This document shows, piece by piece, positions 16,385-24,262 of a stretch of DNA of 25,278 nucleotides. A model generated the notes under the pieces. It was not told the origin of the DNA. It ran no database searches and worked only from the letters and a program-made list of their open reading frames with translations. How positions within the stretch are numbered: the stretch's first letter is position 1; the number at the start of each line of letters is the position of its first letter. The position numbers and the translations under genes are program-made. This DNA comes from JADLFV01 sp964471555 (GTDB lineage Bacteria; Planctomycetota; Phycisphaerae; Phycisphaerales; Phycisphaeraceae): contig CAYYGM010000058.1 of assembly GCA_964471555.1 (NCBI GenBank), positions 1 through 25,278 of the forward strand. Direction: 5' to 3'.

Positions 16385-17812
16385 ATGACCAGCCGAACTG
16401 CAAAATTCGTCATCGTTCTGGCGCTATCGATCTGTTCTTCCGCCTGGGGCCAGCTTCCAACACAATTCGTCAAGATGTCGCAGGATGGCACTCCCATCCC
16501 GGACGTGAATAAGGCTCCGTTACCGCCCTTGCCCGGTGACAGCAGTTGCTGGCTGGCATCAGCTTCCGACATTCTCGCCGCGGCTGGTTATGGCACAGGC
16601 GGCCAGGCTCAGCAGCGGGCCCAGAGCATTTACAATCAACTCACAGCCGCCTACGGCATCGCCTCCGGTGGAGCGCCCGATCAGGCCATCAGCTATTGGC
16701 TGGCGTGGTATGGCAAGAATCCCAGCAGCCCCGAATACAACCCCACCCTCAACTACACGGACGTCACCGCTGAATATCGCATGCTAACCGCGGTTGACTA
16801 TGCCTTCCTGCAGAATGAACTGTTTCGCTGCCAGTACGTCGGGGTTCAGTTTTACAATCCCGCTCATGCCGTGACATTCGTAGGCTGGGATAACAACCTC
16901 AACCGATCCATCTGGCACGATTCGGATCTGAATGTCGGCATGAACGGCAATGACTCCTACATCAACTCATTCACCACACAATGGGATCTGATTGATCCGG
17001 TGACACAGAACACATACCTTTCCGGCGCCAACGGCTACGTCACCTTCTGCCCGGGCCTGGACAAGGACCCCCAGTACGTCGCCAATTACGATCTGGCCTG
17101 GGCCCCCAGCCCCTCCGGTCCCATAGCTCGCGAGGCGGGCTTTCAGGCCGGGTTCTATCAAAGCCAGGGCTGGCTGGGACCGTGGACCGATCCCAACGAT
17201 CCCAACACCACGCTCCAGCGCTTTCACGTCGGCAATCAGGCAATGCCCCATCACGAAAAGCATATCCAACTGCTGGTCGATTACTACGGCCGCGACACGA
17301 ACTATCTCAATGAAGACATCCGCCTGCGCTATTTCGACAGTTCGGGTGTGGAAGTCATCGTTCTGCCCACCAGCGCCCAACTCTCCGCCGACGCCGGCCA
17401 GGTACTGTTCACGTGGGATCTTGACTACCAGCCCGATTGGGAAGAAATCCTTTTCCCCTCCTACATGGACTATGGATTGCTGGAGGGAACCGTCGCCTCA
17501 TGGGATGTCGCCACGATCTGTAGCCTCCATCCCGGTGACGCCAACGGGGACGGCATTGTCAACCTCAGCGATCTGCAAATCCTGGGCGACAACTGGCAGT
17601 CCAGCATCGCGGCCTGGTCCCAGGGCGACTTCACCGGCGACGGCTACGTCAACCTCGCCGACCTGCAGATCATCGGCGACAACTGGGGCTTCGGCACGGG
17701 TAGCGACGTGGCCTTCGAGGAAGCTTTGGCCGGCGTGGTCATCCCCGAACCGCACGCGCTCGCCATGCTCTGCGTCCTTGGCGCTGCCATAATCCGCAGG
17801 CGACGACCGTAA
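16385..17812 (+). CDS. Exported papain-fold-like protein with dockerin-type repeats and PEP-CTERM tag
   Basis: 475 residues. The signal peptide MTSRTAKFVIVLALSICSSAWG is followed by a cysteine-peptidase-like domain. SSCWLASASDILAAAGYG supplies a possible nucleophile at C55, and NPAHAVTFVGWD a possible H161 with D169, the order seen in papain-fold bacterial peptidases (C39/C10/IdeS-like). The middle region (about 200-370) is unassigned. Two EF-hand-like dockerin repeats follow, GDANGDGIVNLSDLQILGDN at 384 and GDFTGDGYVNLADLQIIGDN at 414. The end is VIPEPHALAMLCVLGAAIIRRRRP, a classic PEP-CTERM sorting tag (PEP, hydrophobic helix, Arg cluster) recognised by exosortase. AGGA about 5 nt before the ATG supports this start. 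It should be exported and anchored or released at the cell surface. Confidence 0.88.
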   Translation: MTSRTAKFVIVLALSICSSAWGQLPTQFVKMSQDGTPIPDVNKAPLPPLPGDSSCWLASASDILAAAGYGTGGQAQQRAQSIYNQLTAAYGIASGGAPDQAISYWLAWYGKNPSSPEYNPTLNYTDVTAEYRMLTAVDYAFLQNELFRCQYVGVQFYNPAHAVTFVGWDNNLNRSIWHDSDLNVGMNGNDSYINSFTTQWDLIDPVTQNTYLSGANGYVTFCPGLDKDPQYVANYDLAWAPSPSGPIAREAGFQAGFYQSQGWLGPWTDPNDPNTTLQRFHVGNQAMPHHEKHIQLLVDYYGRDTNYLNEDIRLRYFDSSGVEVIVLPTSAQLSADAGQVLFTWDLDYQPDWEEILFPSYMDYGLLEGTVASWDVATICSLHPGDANGDGIVNLSDLQILGDNWQSSIAAWSQGDFTGDGYVNLADLQIIGDNWGFGTGSDVAFEEALAGVVIPEPHALAMLCVLGAAIIRRRRP

Positions 17813-17820
17813 ACGGCGAT

Positions 17821-18612
17821 TCAACTGACAAACAGCGACGCAAAGCGGTCCCATGCCGCGGTGGTCGCGATGTTCAGGATAAACAGGTTCAACGCGATCA
17901 TCGCCACCACCCCCAGGGCGAACCACCGCTCAAACTTGCGCACCAGTATGCAGCGCACGGTCAACAGCAGCAGGCTCAGCACAATGGTCATAAAGAACGG
18001 CCCGAACTGCCGCTCCCAGAACGTGCCCAGGTACAGGTGATTCAAGGGATCAATCCGGCTGATCGCGGCTGACATCACCGTCAACGTCGCCACCAGCATC
18101 ATCGGGCGATGAATGTCCGGCTTTCGCCGGTAATACACACCCAGCGCCACAAACACCGCAAACGCCCACACGGAAACGAACGGCACAGCCATGAACTGCT
18201 TGGGCGACATGCCCCAGATCACCGCCTCGGCCGGCGTGGTCCGGGCGGAACCGATCGCGATCAAGTTGCCAAAGATCAGAATCAACACCACCAACCCGGC
18301 CGCGAAGCGACCGATCGTCATGTGCACCCGCCGCTTGTTCAGTGCCACGAGCAAGGGCTGAATCACCAGCAGGATCAGCCAGGCTGTCATGACCACGCCG
18401 TGTCCCACCACGATGGCGAAGATTCGCGGATCGATCGGCCGACCACCGGGGTAAGCCCTGCCGTGCAGATAAAACTGGCTGAACCCCCACAGCGCCAGAA
18501 TCAGCAGCAGCAGCGCCGTTCCGCAATAGAACCACTTGGCCGGCGTGAAAGCAGTTCCTTTGGAGACACCCGTCTGCAGGACCGGCACCGACGAACCGAT
18601 GGCATTGCTCAT
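17821..18612 (-). CDS. Seven-helix integral membrane protein of unknown function
   Basis: 263 residues from ATG 18612. Hydrophobic helices are predicted at about residues 28-48, 63-90, 99-121, 135-156, 168-185, 204-222 and 230-254. A conserved-looking motif, VVGHGVVMTAWLILLVIQPLLVALNKRRVHMTIGR, brings two histidines near the ends of helices 2 and 3, a pattern seen in haem- or metal-binding membrane families such as DUF420/CtaM and b561-like proteins. The assignment is not secure. A GGA lies 9 nt upstream. A TTGACT-N18-TATTGT promoter lies about 120 nt upstream. Its 3' end is 8 nt from the convergent PEP-CTERM gene. Confidence 0.8.
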   Translation of the reverse strand: MSNAIGSSVPVLQTGVSKGTAFTPAKWFYCGTALLLLILALWGFSQFYLHGRAYPGGRPIDPRIFAIVVGHGVVMTAWLILLVIQPLLVALNKRRVHMTIGRFAAGLVVLILIFGNLIAIGSARTTPAEAVIWGMSPKQFMAVPFVSVWAFAVFVALGVYYRRKPDIHRPMMLVATLTVMSAAISRIDPLNHLYLGTFWERQFGPFFMTIVLSLLLLTVRCILVRKFERWFALGVVAMIALNLFILNIATTAAWDRFASLFVS

Positions 18613-18735
18613 AAATGTGTTCCGCACGTATGGGCTTGAAGCTCAACGAACCTTTGACGAACGACCTAGGCCGCTCGGCAGGCCCGCATCACGTGCGGTT
18701 GCCGAGTGCGCTGCGGAATCGTGGAAGCGCGAGGA

Positions 18736-18765
18736 ACAATATTCCCAAGGATTTGAAAAAGTCAA
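18736..18765 (-). promoter_or_regulatory. Sigma70-type promoter for the membrane protein gene
   Basis: TTGACT (18765-18760) and TATTGT (18741-18736) on the minus strand are separated by 18 bp. They face the membrane protein gene and would give a leader of about 115 nt. Confidence 0.45.
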
Positions 18766-18861
18766 TAGCGGTGATTTTTTCAGCGGGCCGGTAGCCGGCA
18801 CGCTACTGCTCGCCGGGAATCATATTGCACAGGAGCACGCCCGGCTCTGGGAATGTTGACA

Positions 18862-19122
18862 CTAACCAACGACCGAAACGTTCGTTATGTCAATCGAGGT
18901 GACTGGATTCGAACCAGCGACCTGTCGCCCAGGCGACCGCGCTAACCAAGCAATTGGTCGGCCGCGGCCGGTCTTGAAGTATCGCTCACGCTGGACGGCC
19001 GCCGCACGGGTGGATCGGGAATGGCCTCGATTGTGCTGACTCAATCGCTTCGTCAGATCCTGCGTTGACCCGACGTAACGAACTGCGGCCTTCTCACTGA
19101 CCAGTACGTAAACCCAGAACAT
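18862..19122 (-). pseudogene. GIY-YIG nuclease fragment running into a degenerate tRNA
   Basis: 86 codons. The N-terminus MFWVYVLVSEKAAVRYVGSTQDLTKRLSQHN is a clear GIY-YIG start. STRAAAVQRERYFKTGRGR then matches the C-terminal part of small GIY-YIG (UPF0213-like) proteins, but about 20 residues that normally separate these blocks are missing. The missing part would include the PW-type strand and the residues before the metal-binding Glu. The frame then reads through the degenerate tRNA copy (SPGRQVAGSNPVT) before stopping. The ATG lies 3 nt after the 3' end of tRNA-Pro, so it has no room for its own ribosome-binding site. The domain is probably inactive because of the internal deletion. Confidence 0.75.
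18892..18951 (-). pseudogene. Degenerate tRNA-Pro copy
   Basis: 18892-18923 matches 31 of 32 nt of the tRNA-Pro 3' end (19124-19155: variable loop, T arm, acceptor 3' strand and 3 nt beyond). 18938-18951 equals 14 nt of its D-arm region (19173-19186). Between them the anticodon arm is 14 nt instead of 17 (GTCGC-CTGG-GCGAC, a 4-nt loop), and the 5' acceptor strand is missing, so it cannot form a normal tRNA. Confidence 0.85.
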
Positions 19123-19125
19123 GAA

Positions 19126-19200
19126 TCGGGGTGACTGGATTCGAACCAGCGACCTCTTGACCCCCAGTCAAGCGCGCTAACCAAGCTGCGCTACACCCCG
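19126..19200 (-). tRNA. tRNA-Pro (anticodon GGG)
   Basis: 75-nt cloverleaf on the minus strand. The acceptor CGGGGTG pairs perfectly with CACCCCG. The D stem is GCGC/GCGC with loop AGCTTGGTTA. The anticodon stem CTTGA/TCAAG carries loop CTGGGGG (anticodon GGG). The variable loop is AGGTC and the T stem GCTGG/CCAGT has loop TTCGAAT. The discriminator is A and CCA is not encoded. Confidence 0.97.
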
Positions 19201-19221
19201 TAGCACTTTCTCAAGCCCATC

Positions 19222-19250
19222 AGTGTAGCCGACATTGGCTCGGCGGTAAA
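19222..19250 (-). promoter_or_regulatory. Candidate promoter for tRNA-Pro
   Basis: TTTACC (19250-19245) and TACACT (19227-19222) on the minus strand are separated by 17 bp. The predicted start is about 15 nt before the tRNA, the same geometry as at tRNA-Ile. Confidence 0.45.
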
Positions 19251-19323
19251 ACCGCGGCCGGGCGGGAACCGGGCGGCGGTTGGGGCGTCTGATGGAGCAG
19301 ACACCCGCGCTGGGAGAACCGCC

Positions 19324-21528
19324 ATGAAGTCGCTGCGAACGCTTGCCGCCGTTGGTCTGATGCTTCTGCTGGCCGGTCAGGCCTGCGGGCAGGGTTTGAT
19401 CATCATTGACGGGCCGGACTCGGTTCTGCCGCCGGGGCCGTGGCCGCGCCGGGGGTGCCTGGAGCTGCGCCATCACCAGGTGCAGGTGGAGGTCCATGAC
19501 CAGGTGGCCACCACCACGGTCGAGCATGTTTTCTACAACCCCACATCAAGACAATTGGAAGGCCACTTCGTTTTTCCATTGGTCCGCGGGGCCCAGATTG
19601 ATCAGGTGCTCATGGATGTCAATGGTGAGCAGGTCGAAGCGGAGTTGCTGGATGCGGGCAAGGCTCGCCGCATTTACGAGGACATCGTGCGCAAGATGCG
19701 CGATCCCGCCCTGCTGGAGTATTGCGATGATGGATTGATCCGGGCCCGCGTTTTTCCCATTGAGCCCAACAGCGAGAAACGCATCACCATCACCTACACG
19801 CAACTGCTGCCCGCTGATGCCGGGCTTATCAGTTACGAGTATCCATTAACGGACCATCATGTCGAAGGCCGCAATGTCACCACGCTGGAGGTGAAGATCG
19901 AGTTGGAAACGACCGGCCGACTGACCACGCTGTACAGCCCGACGCATGAACTGGAAATCAGCCGTCAGGGTAAACACCGCGCAACCGTCAGCCTTGAATC
20001 CTCGGACACAGCCTCGGGCAACGTGCAATTGCTGTTTGCCTCGCACCGGAAGGACGATGGCCCGGCCCTGACGCTGATGACTTACAACGACGGTCGCGAG
20101 GACGGCTACTTCATGCTGCTGGCTTCACCCCCCCCGGAAGGTGAAGACGCCCAGGACCAACCGAAACGTATTCTGTTCGTGCTGGACACCTCGGGCTCCA
20201 TGGCCGGCGAAAAGCTGGCCCAGGCCAAGCGGGCGTTGCGTTACTGCCTGAACAATCTCAACGACAACGACACGTTCCAGTTGATCCGCTTCGCCACCGA
20301 CGTCGAACCGCTGTTCGATTCACCGGTCAACGTCACCGACAAGCGGCGCAGGCAGGCCCTGGCGTTTGTCGATGATCTGAAAGCTGTGGGCGGCACCGCC
20401 ATTAACGACGCACTGGCCGAAGCGATCCGCCAGGCAAAGGACAGCGATGCAGCCGGGGCGGCCTACATCGTCTTCCTGACCGATGGCAAACCCACCGTCG
20501 GCCAGACCGATCCCGATCGAATCGTCAAGGCGGTGAGCAAGCACAGTGATGCTGCGAGAATCTTCTGTTTCGGCATCGGCACCGATATCAACACCAAGCT
20601 GCTGGACCGCATCACGCAGACCACGCGGGCGGCCAGTCAGTATGTGCTGCCGGAGGAGGATCTGGAGCTGAAGCTGTCAAACTTCTACGCCAAGATCGAC
20701 CAGCCCGTGCTGGCCGACCCGGTGTTGAAAGCTGATGGCGTGAAGATCAGCCAACTGATGCCGCGCGATCTGCCCGACATGTTCCGCGGCGAACAGATGG
20801 TCGTCTTCGGCCGCTATCACGGTGACGGCGACACGACACTGACACTGACCGGCCAGCAAGGCGACAACACCATCGCCTGCGAGCAGAACGTTGACTTTGC
20901 CCGCAAGAGCACGCGCCACGATTTCATCCCGCGCATGTGGGCCACCCGCCGCGTCGGCTTCCTGCTTGATGAGATCCGTCTGCACGGTGAGTCCAGGGAA
21001 CTGAAAGACGAAGTGGTGACCCTGGCCCGCAAGTTCGGCATCATCACGCCCTACACCTCGTACCTGATCGTGGAAGATGAGCAGCGACGGGAGGTGCCGG
21101 CCGCCCAGCAGACGTTGCCGCGGATCAGCCAGGATTCAGCCCTGAGCGAAGCGGTGGCCGGTGAATACTCACAGATGAAGTCAGCCGACACGGGACGCAT
21201 GGGCATCGCGGCCAATCGGCAAAACAGTCTGCTCTCACAGGCCCAGGTGGCTGCGGCCCCCAGCATGACGATCAGGCCTGGAGCCGCTCAACCGCAGGCG
21301 ACCATCGCGGTGCAGACGGTCCGCGGTCGGGCCTTCGTGCTCAACGGCAACCAGTGGATCGACAGCAACGTCCAGCAGTTGAAAGACCCGCCCGTGCGGC
21401 AGATCACCTTCGCCTCCGATGACTACTTCGCCCTGCTGCACGATCATCCCGAGACCGCCCCCTGGCTGAGCGTCGGCCGCAACGTCGTGTTCCAGTTGGG
21501 CGATGAGGTGATTGAGATCGTGGAGTAG
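19324..21528 (+). CDS. Secreted VIT and VWA domain protein
   Basis: 734 residues. The signal peptide MKSLRTLAAVGLMLLLAGQACG is followed by a VIT (inter-alpha-trypsin inhibitor) domain at about 45-175, with VEVHDQVATTTVEHVFYNPT, EGHFVFPL and DIVRKMRDPALLEY. A von Willebrand factor A domain follows at about 281-450, with an intact MIDAS start DTSGSMAG (D288, S290, S292), GGTAINDAL and FLTDGKPT. The C-terminal third contains a conserved helical and beta segment (MWATRRVGFLLDEIRLHGES; KFGIITPYTSYLIVED) typical of bacterial VIT-VWA proteins and a beta-rich tail. It probably acts in the periplasm or at the surface in metal-dependent protein binding; the partner is unknown. GGGAG precedes the ATG. 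It is followed by a heptamer hairpin before menG. Confidence 0.93.
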   Translation: MKSLRTLAAVGLMLLLAGQACGQGLIIIDGPDSVLPPGPWPRRGCLELRHHQVQVEVHDQVATTTVEHVFYNPTSRQLEGHFVFPLVRGAQIDQVLMDVNGEQVEAELLDAGKARRIYEDIVRKMRDPALLEYCDDGLIRARVFPIEPNSEKRITITYTQLLPADAGLISYEYPLTDHHVEGRNVTTLEVKIELETTGRLTTLYSPTHELEISRQGKHRATVSLESSDTASGNVQLLFASHRKDDGPALTLMTYNDGREDGYFMLLASPPPEGEDAQDQPKRILFVLDTSGSMAGEKLAQAKRALRYCLNNLNDNDTFQLIRFATDVEPLFDSPVNVTDKRRRQALAFVDDLKAVGGTAINDALAEAIRQAKDSDAAGAAYIVFLTDGKPTVGQTDPDRIVKAVSKHSDAARIFCFGIGTDINTKLLDRITQTTRAASQYVLPEEDLELKLSNFYAKIDQPVLADPVLKADGVKISQLMPRDLPDMFRGEQMVVFGRYHGDGDTTLTLTGQQGDNTIACEQNVDFARKSTRHDFIPRMWATRRVGFLLDEIRLHGESRELKDEVVTLARKFGIITPYTSYLIVEDEQRREVPAAQQTLPRISQDSALSEAVAGEYSQMKSADTGRMGIAANRQNSLLSQAQVAAAPSMTIRPGAAQPQATIAVQTVRGRAFVLNGNQWIDSNVQQLKDPPVRQITFASDDYFALLHDHPETAPWLSVGRNVVFQLGDEVIEIVE

Positions 21529-21545
21529 GAGGGGCTGGTCTTTGG

Positions 21546-21641
21546 TTGTTGGTTTGTGGTTTGTGGTTGTTGGTTTGTGGTTGTGGTGGTTGATGAATTA
21601 AGTAGCCACCAACCAACAACTAACAACCATCAACCATCAAC
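21546..21641. repeat. Inverted heptamer-type repeat between VIT/VWA gene and menG
   Basis: The left arm holds heptamers TTGTTGG, TTTGTGG, TTTGTGG, TTGTTGG and TTTGTGG (21546-21580). The right arm holds CAACAAC, TAACAAC, CATCAAC and CATCAAC (21614-21641). The arms are partly complementary. The right arm supplies the stop codon (21630-21632) and last codons of menG. Confidence 0.85.
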
Positions 21642-22376
21642 CCTGATCCCCCGATACACCACCGCGATGCCACAGGTCATCGGTTTCATGGTCACCTCGC
21701 GGAACCCAGCCTCGCCCAGCATCTGCGCCATCTTGCGAGGGTCGGCGAAGGTGCTGACGCTGCGCGGCAGGTAGCGGTAGGCGCCCACCTTGTCGCCGGC
21801 AATCCAGGCGGCGGTCACGGGCATGATTCTTTCCCGGTAAATGCGATCGAAAGCCCGCACCAGTCGATTGGTGGGCGTGGCGAACTCCAGCACGATCAAC
21901 CGCCCCCCCGGAAGCAAAACACGGTGAAACTCGGCCAAAGCCTTGCGGGGGTCGGCCACGTTGCGCAGGCCGAAGGCGATGGAGACGACGTCCACCGCTG
22001 CGTCGGCGATGGGCAGATTCATCGCATCACCGCGCTGGAACGACAAAGCTGGTGCTTTCTGCCGGGCGAGGGTGAGCATTTCGTGCGTGAAGTCGATGCC
22101 GATCACGCGCTGAGCGCCGGCCGCAGCAAAGCACATGGTCAGATCGCCCGTCCCGCAGGCGACATCCAGTACGGTGTCCGTTGGTTTGAGTTGAGCCAGC
22201 TTCACCGCGGCCCGGCGCCAGGCCTGATCGCGCCACAGCGAGTGCAGGTGATTGTTCAGGTCATAGCGAGGGGCGATGGCGGCGAACATGCGCTCGACGC
22301 GCTGCGCCTTGTCCGTCACGGCGTGCGGATTGTTCAGGTTCTCATCCGTCCAGGCAGGATCGACGGGCATGTGCAT
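21630..22376 (-). CDS. menG: Demethylmenaquinone methyltransferase (UbiE/MenG family)
   Basis: 248 residues. It is an SAM-dependent C-methyltransferase that completes menaquinone (or ubiquinone) synthesis. VERMFAAIAPRYDLNNHLHSLWRDQAWRR is the family's N-terminal signature. VLDVACGTGDLTMCF is SAM motif I; DAMNLPIADAAVDVVSIAFGLRNVAD and FHRVLLPGGRLIVLEFATP are the later motifs. It ends with YRYLPRSVSTFADPRKMAQML and a TCGIAVVYRG tail, all typical. The ATG at 22376 overlaps the stop of the upstream M48 gene as TGATG, so translation is likely coupled. No menaquinone partner genes are visible. The last few codons are encoded by the adjacent repeat. Confidence 0.93.
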   Translation of the reverse strand: MHMPVDPAWTDENLNNPHAVTDKAQRVERMFAAIAPRYDLNNHLHSLWRDQAWRRAAVKLAQLKPTDTVLDVACGTGDLTMCFAAAGAQRVIGIDFTHEMLTLARQKAPALSFQRGDAMNLPIADAAVDVVSIAFGLRNVADPRKALAEFHRVLLPGGRLIVLEFATPTNRLVRAFDRIYRERIMPVTAAWIAGDKVGAYRYLPRSVSTFADPRKMAQMLGEAGFREVTMKPMTCGIAVVYRGIRVDG

Positions 22377-23260
22377 CACTGGCCGGTGTTCCTGGGCGGC
22401 GGCAGCTTGGACAATGGCGTGAGCACCGCATCCTGGTAGGCCTGCTTGCGGAAGGCCAGTTGACCCTCGTCGCGGAAGTTGGGGTAATCTTTTTTGATCA
22501 GGTCGCGCAGGTGATCGATGCGCGACTGCGGCAGCGGGTGGGTCTGAAGCATCTCCATACCCCCGCCGCCCCCGGATGCTTCCTTCAAGACGCGCATGAC
22601 CTGGATCTGGGCCATGGGGTTGTAGCCGAGGCGTGTCATGTATCGGACGCCCAGTTCGTCAGCCTGCGTCTCCTGATCGCGACTGAACTTCAGCAGGTAC
22701 AGACCGCCGCCGGCCTGGGCCCCGACGCCCAGCACCTGCAGCCAGGTTTCATCCTTGACGCTGGCGGCCACGCCGATGACCTGCACGATGCCCGAGGCCA
22801 CCGCGGCCCGGGACATCTGCTGGCCGATGTGCTGGGCGGTGACGTGGCCGATCTCATGCCCGAGAACCCCGGCCAGTTGGGCCTCGCTGTCGAGCCTGGC
22901 CATCAAGCCACGGGTGATGAACACCTTGCCGCCGGGCAGGGCGAAGGCATTGATCTGGGCTGAATCGACGGCATGGAACTCCCAGGGCAGGTTCGGCCGC
23001 TCACTGACCTTGGCCAGCTTCATGCCGATGTCGCTGACGTACTGGCACACGGCCTGGGAGGGGATGGGGCCGCCGTATTCCTTGAGGAACTGCGGGGCGG
23101 CTTCGGAGCCGAGGCTGACCTCCTCCGACTGGCTGAGCATGTTGAACTGCTTCTGCCCCGTGGCGGGATTCACGCTGCAGCCCGTCCCCGGAAGTAGCAA
23201 AGCCAGCAGCGCCAGTGTCAGCAAAGTCCGTCCCAGTCGTTTGTTGCGCGATTGGTTCAT
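22376..23260 (-). CDS. M48 family metalloprotease, probable lipoprotein
   Basis: 294 residues from ATG 23260, with GGGAG 9 nt upstream. The N-terminal signal (RTLLTLALLALLLPGTGC) ends in a Cys that fits a lipobox poorly but plausibly, so it is probably anchored in a membrane facing the periplasm. The zinc protease motif HEIGH starts at about residue 135, with a third ligand in QETQADELGVRY. It also has the usual VNPATGQKQFNMLSQSEEVSLG start and the VFITRGLMARLDSEAQLAGVLG segment of BepA/Oma1-type proteases. These proteins commonly handle misfolded outer-membrane proteins. Here the role is inferred only from the family. The gene is coupled to menG downstream and divergent from the B12-binding-fold gene. 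Confidence 0.93.
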   Translation of the reverse strand: MNQSRNKRLGRTLLTLALLALLLPGTGCSVNPATGQKQFNMLSQSEEVSLGSEAAPQFLKEYGGPIPSQAVCQYVSDIGMKLAKVSERPNLPWEFHAVDSAQINAFALPGGKVFITRGLMARLDSEAQLAGVLGHEIGHVTAQHIGQQMSRAAVASGIVQVIGVAASVKDETWLQVLGVGAQAGGGLYLLKFSRDQETQADELGVRYMTRLGYNPMAQIQVMRVLKEASGGGGGMEMLQTHPLPQSRIDHLRDLIKKDYPNFRDEGQLAFRKQAYQDAVLTPLSKLPPPRNTGQ

Positions 23261-23276
23261 GGGTGATCTCCCTGGT

Positions 23277-23325
23277 CCGGGCACACAATGCCCGGCTCTG
23301 GCCGAGCCGGGGGCTACGGCCCCGG
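23277..23325. repeat. Cluster of overlapping inverted repeats
   Basis: Three stems overlap and exclude one another: CCGGGCA/TGCCCGG (23277-23295), CCCGGCTC/GAGCCGGG (23291-23311) and CCGGGG/CCCCGG (23307-23325). They lie upstream of the M48 gene on its leader side. A 12-nt part, GCCCGGCTCTGG, recurs at 18839-18850. Confidence 0.7.
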
Positions 23326-23513
23326 ATTCATCGTAGCAGCCTGAGCCCGGTTATGGGCCGTGATCCCGGCGGGATTATGAGACGAACCCAACGGGCGATG
23401 AAGATTCGCAGGACTGGGGGCCGATGACATTGCAGTTGAACATGGCTCAGGCGATTGAGCCTGAGAGGAGAAACCACCCCGCCGCCGGCGGCCGACTCTG
23501 GAGACTTTTGGTT

Positions 23514-24230
23514 ATGACCAGCCGACGAAACGTTCTGCACGACCGCTTCTTCAACGCAGCCATCAGCGGCGACCGCCCGGCCGCCCGCCAGATCATCGAC
23601 GAGGCCATCGACGCTGACTGCTCCGCTGAGCAGATCCTCAGCCAGTTGATCTGGCCCACCCTGGAGAATATCCAGAACCTGCACCGCCACGATCAGCTCT
23701 CGCGCCTGGCTCACCACTTCGCCACCCGGCTGATCCGCCAACTGGTCGATCAGCTCCAGTTGCGTCTCGAGCAGAAACCGCAGCGCGGCACCAAGGTGCT
23801 GATCGTCAGCGGCGACGAGGATTCCGAAGAACTGGCCGCCCAGATCGGCGCCGACCTGCTGGAAGCTGACGGCTACAGTGTCCACTACGCGGGTGGTGGC
23901 ATAGCCAATGATGAGATCATCGCCCAGATCGCCGATGCCGGCATCGAGAAGCTGGTGATCTTTGCGGTCATCCCCGCCACCGTGCCGCAGACCCGATTGC
24001 TGATCGACCGCCTGCACGAGATCGGAGCCTCGCCACGGATCCAGATCATCGTCGGCGGCGGCGTCTTCAATCGTGCTGACGGCTTGGCTGAGGAAATCGG
24101 CGCCGACCTGTGGGCTCACGACCCGTCCGAACTGGTCGAGGTGATGAACGAAGAGCCGCAGCGCCGCATGACTGCCGACCAGCGCACCGTTGGCCGCAAA
24201 CGCCGCCTCAAGCGCGACGAAGCAGCGTAA
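23514..24230 (+). CDS. Cobalamin-binding-fold protein (B12-binding_2 plus B12-binding-like domains)
   Basis: 238 residues from ATG 23514, with GGAGA about 10 nt upstream. An earlier ATG at 23424 would add 30 residues that do not look conserved. An N-terminal helical bundle (about 10-85; ILSQLIWPTLENIQNLHRHDQLSRLAHHFATR) resembles the cap domain of methionine synthase and photosensory cobalamin regulators. The Rossmann-like part (TKVLIVSGDEDSEELAAQIG, EADGYSVHYAGGG, IIVGGGVFNRADGLAEEIGADLWAHDP) resembles B12-binding domains. The DxHxxG signature is absent, however, and the usual cobalt-ligand His position is Glu or Ser, so base-on B12 binding is doubtful. The tail (EEPQRRMTADQRTVGRKRRLKRDEAA) is basic. 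A terminator follows. A regulatory or corrinoid-related role is inferred. Confidence 0.75.
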   Translation: MTSRRNVLHDRFFNAAISGDRPAARQIIDEAIDADCSAEQILSQLIWPTLENIQNLHRHDQLSRLAHHFATRLIRQLVDQLQLRLEQKPQRGTKVLIVSGDEDSEELAAQIGADLLEADGYSVHYAGGGIANDEIIAQIADAGIEKLVIFAVIPATVPQTRLLIDRLHEIGASPRIQIIVGGGVFNRADGLAEEIGADLWAHDPSELVEVMNEEPQRRMTADQRTVGRKRRLKRDEAA

Positions 24231-24262
24231 GTCGTTCGCTCAAACAAGCTGCCATAGTGGGA

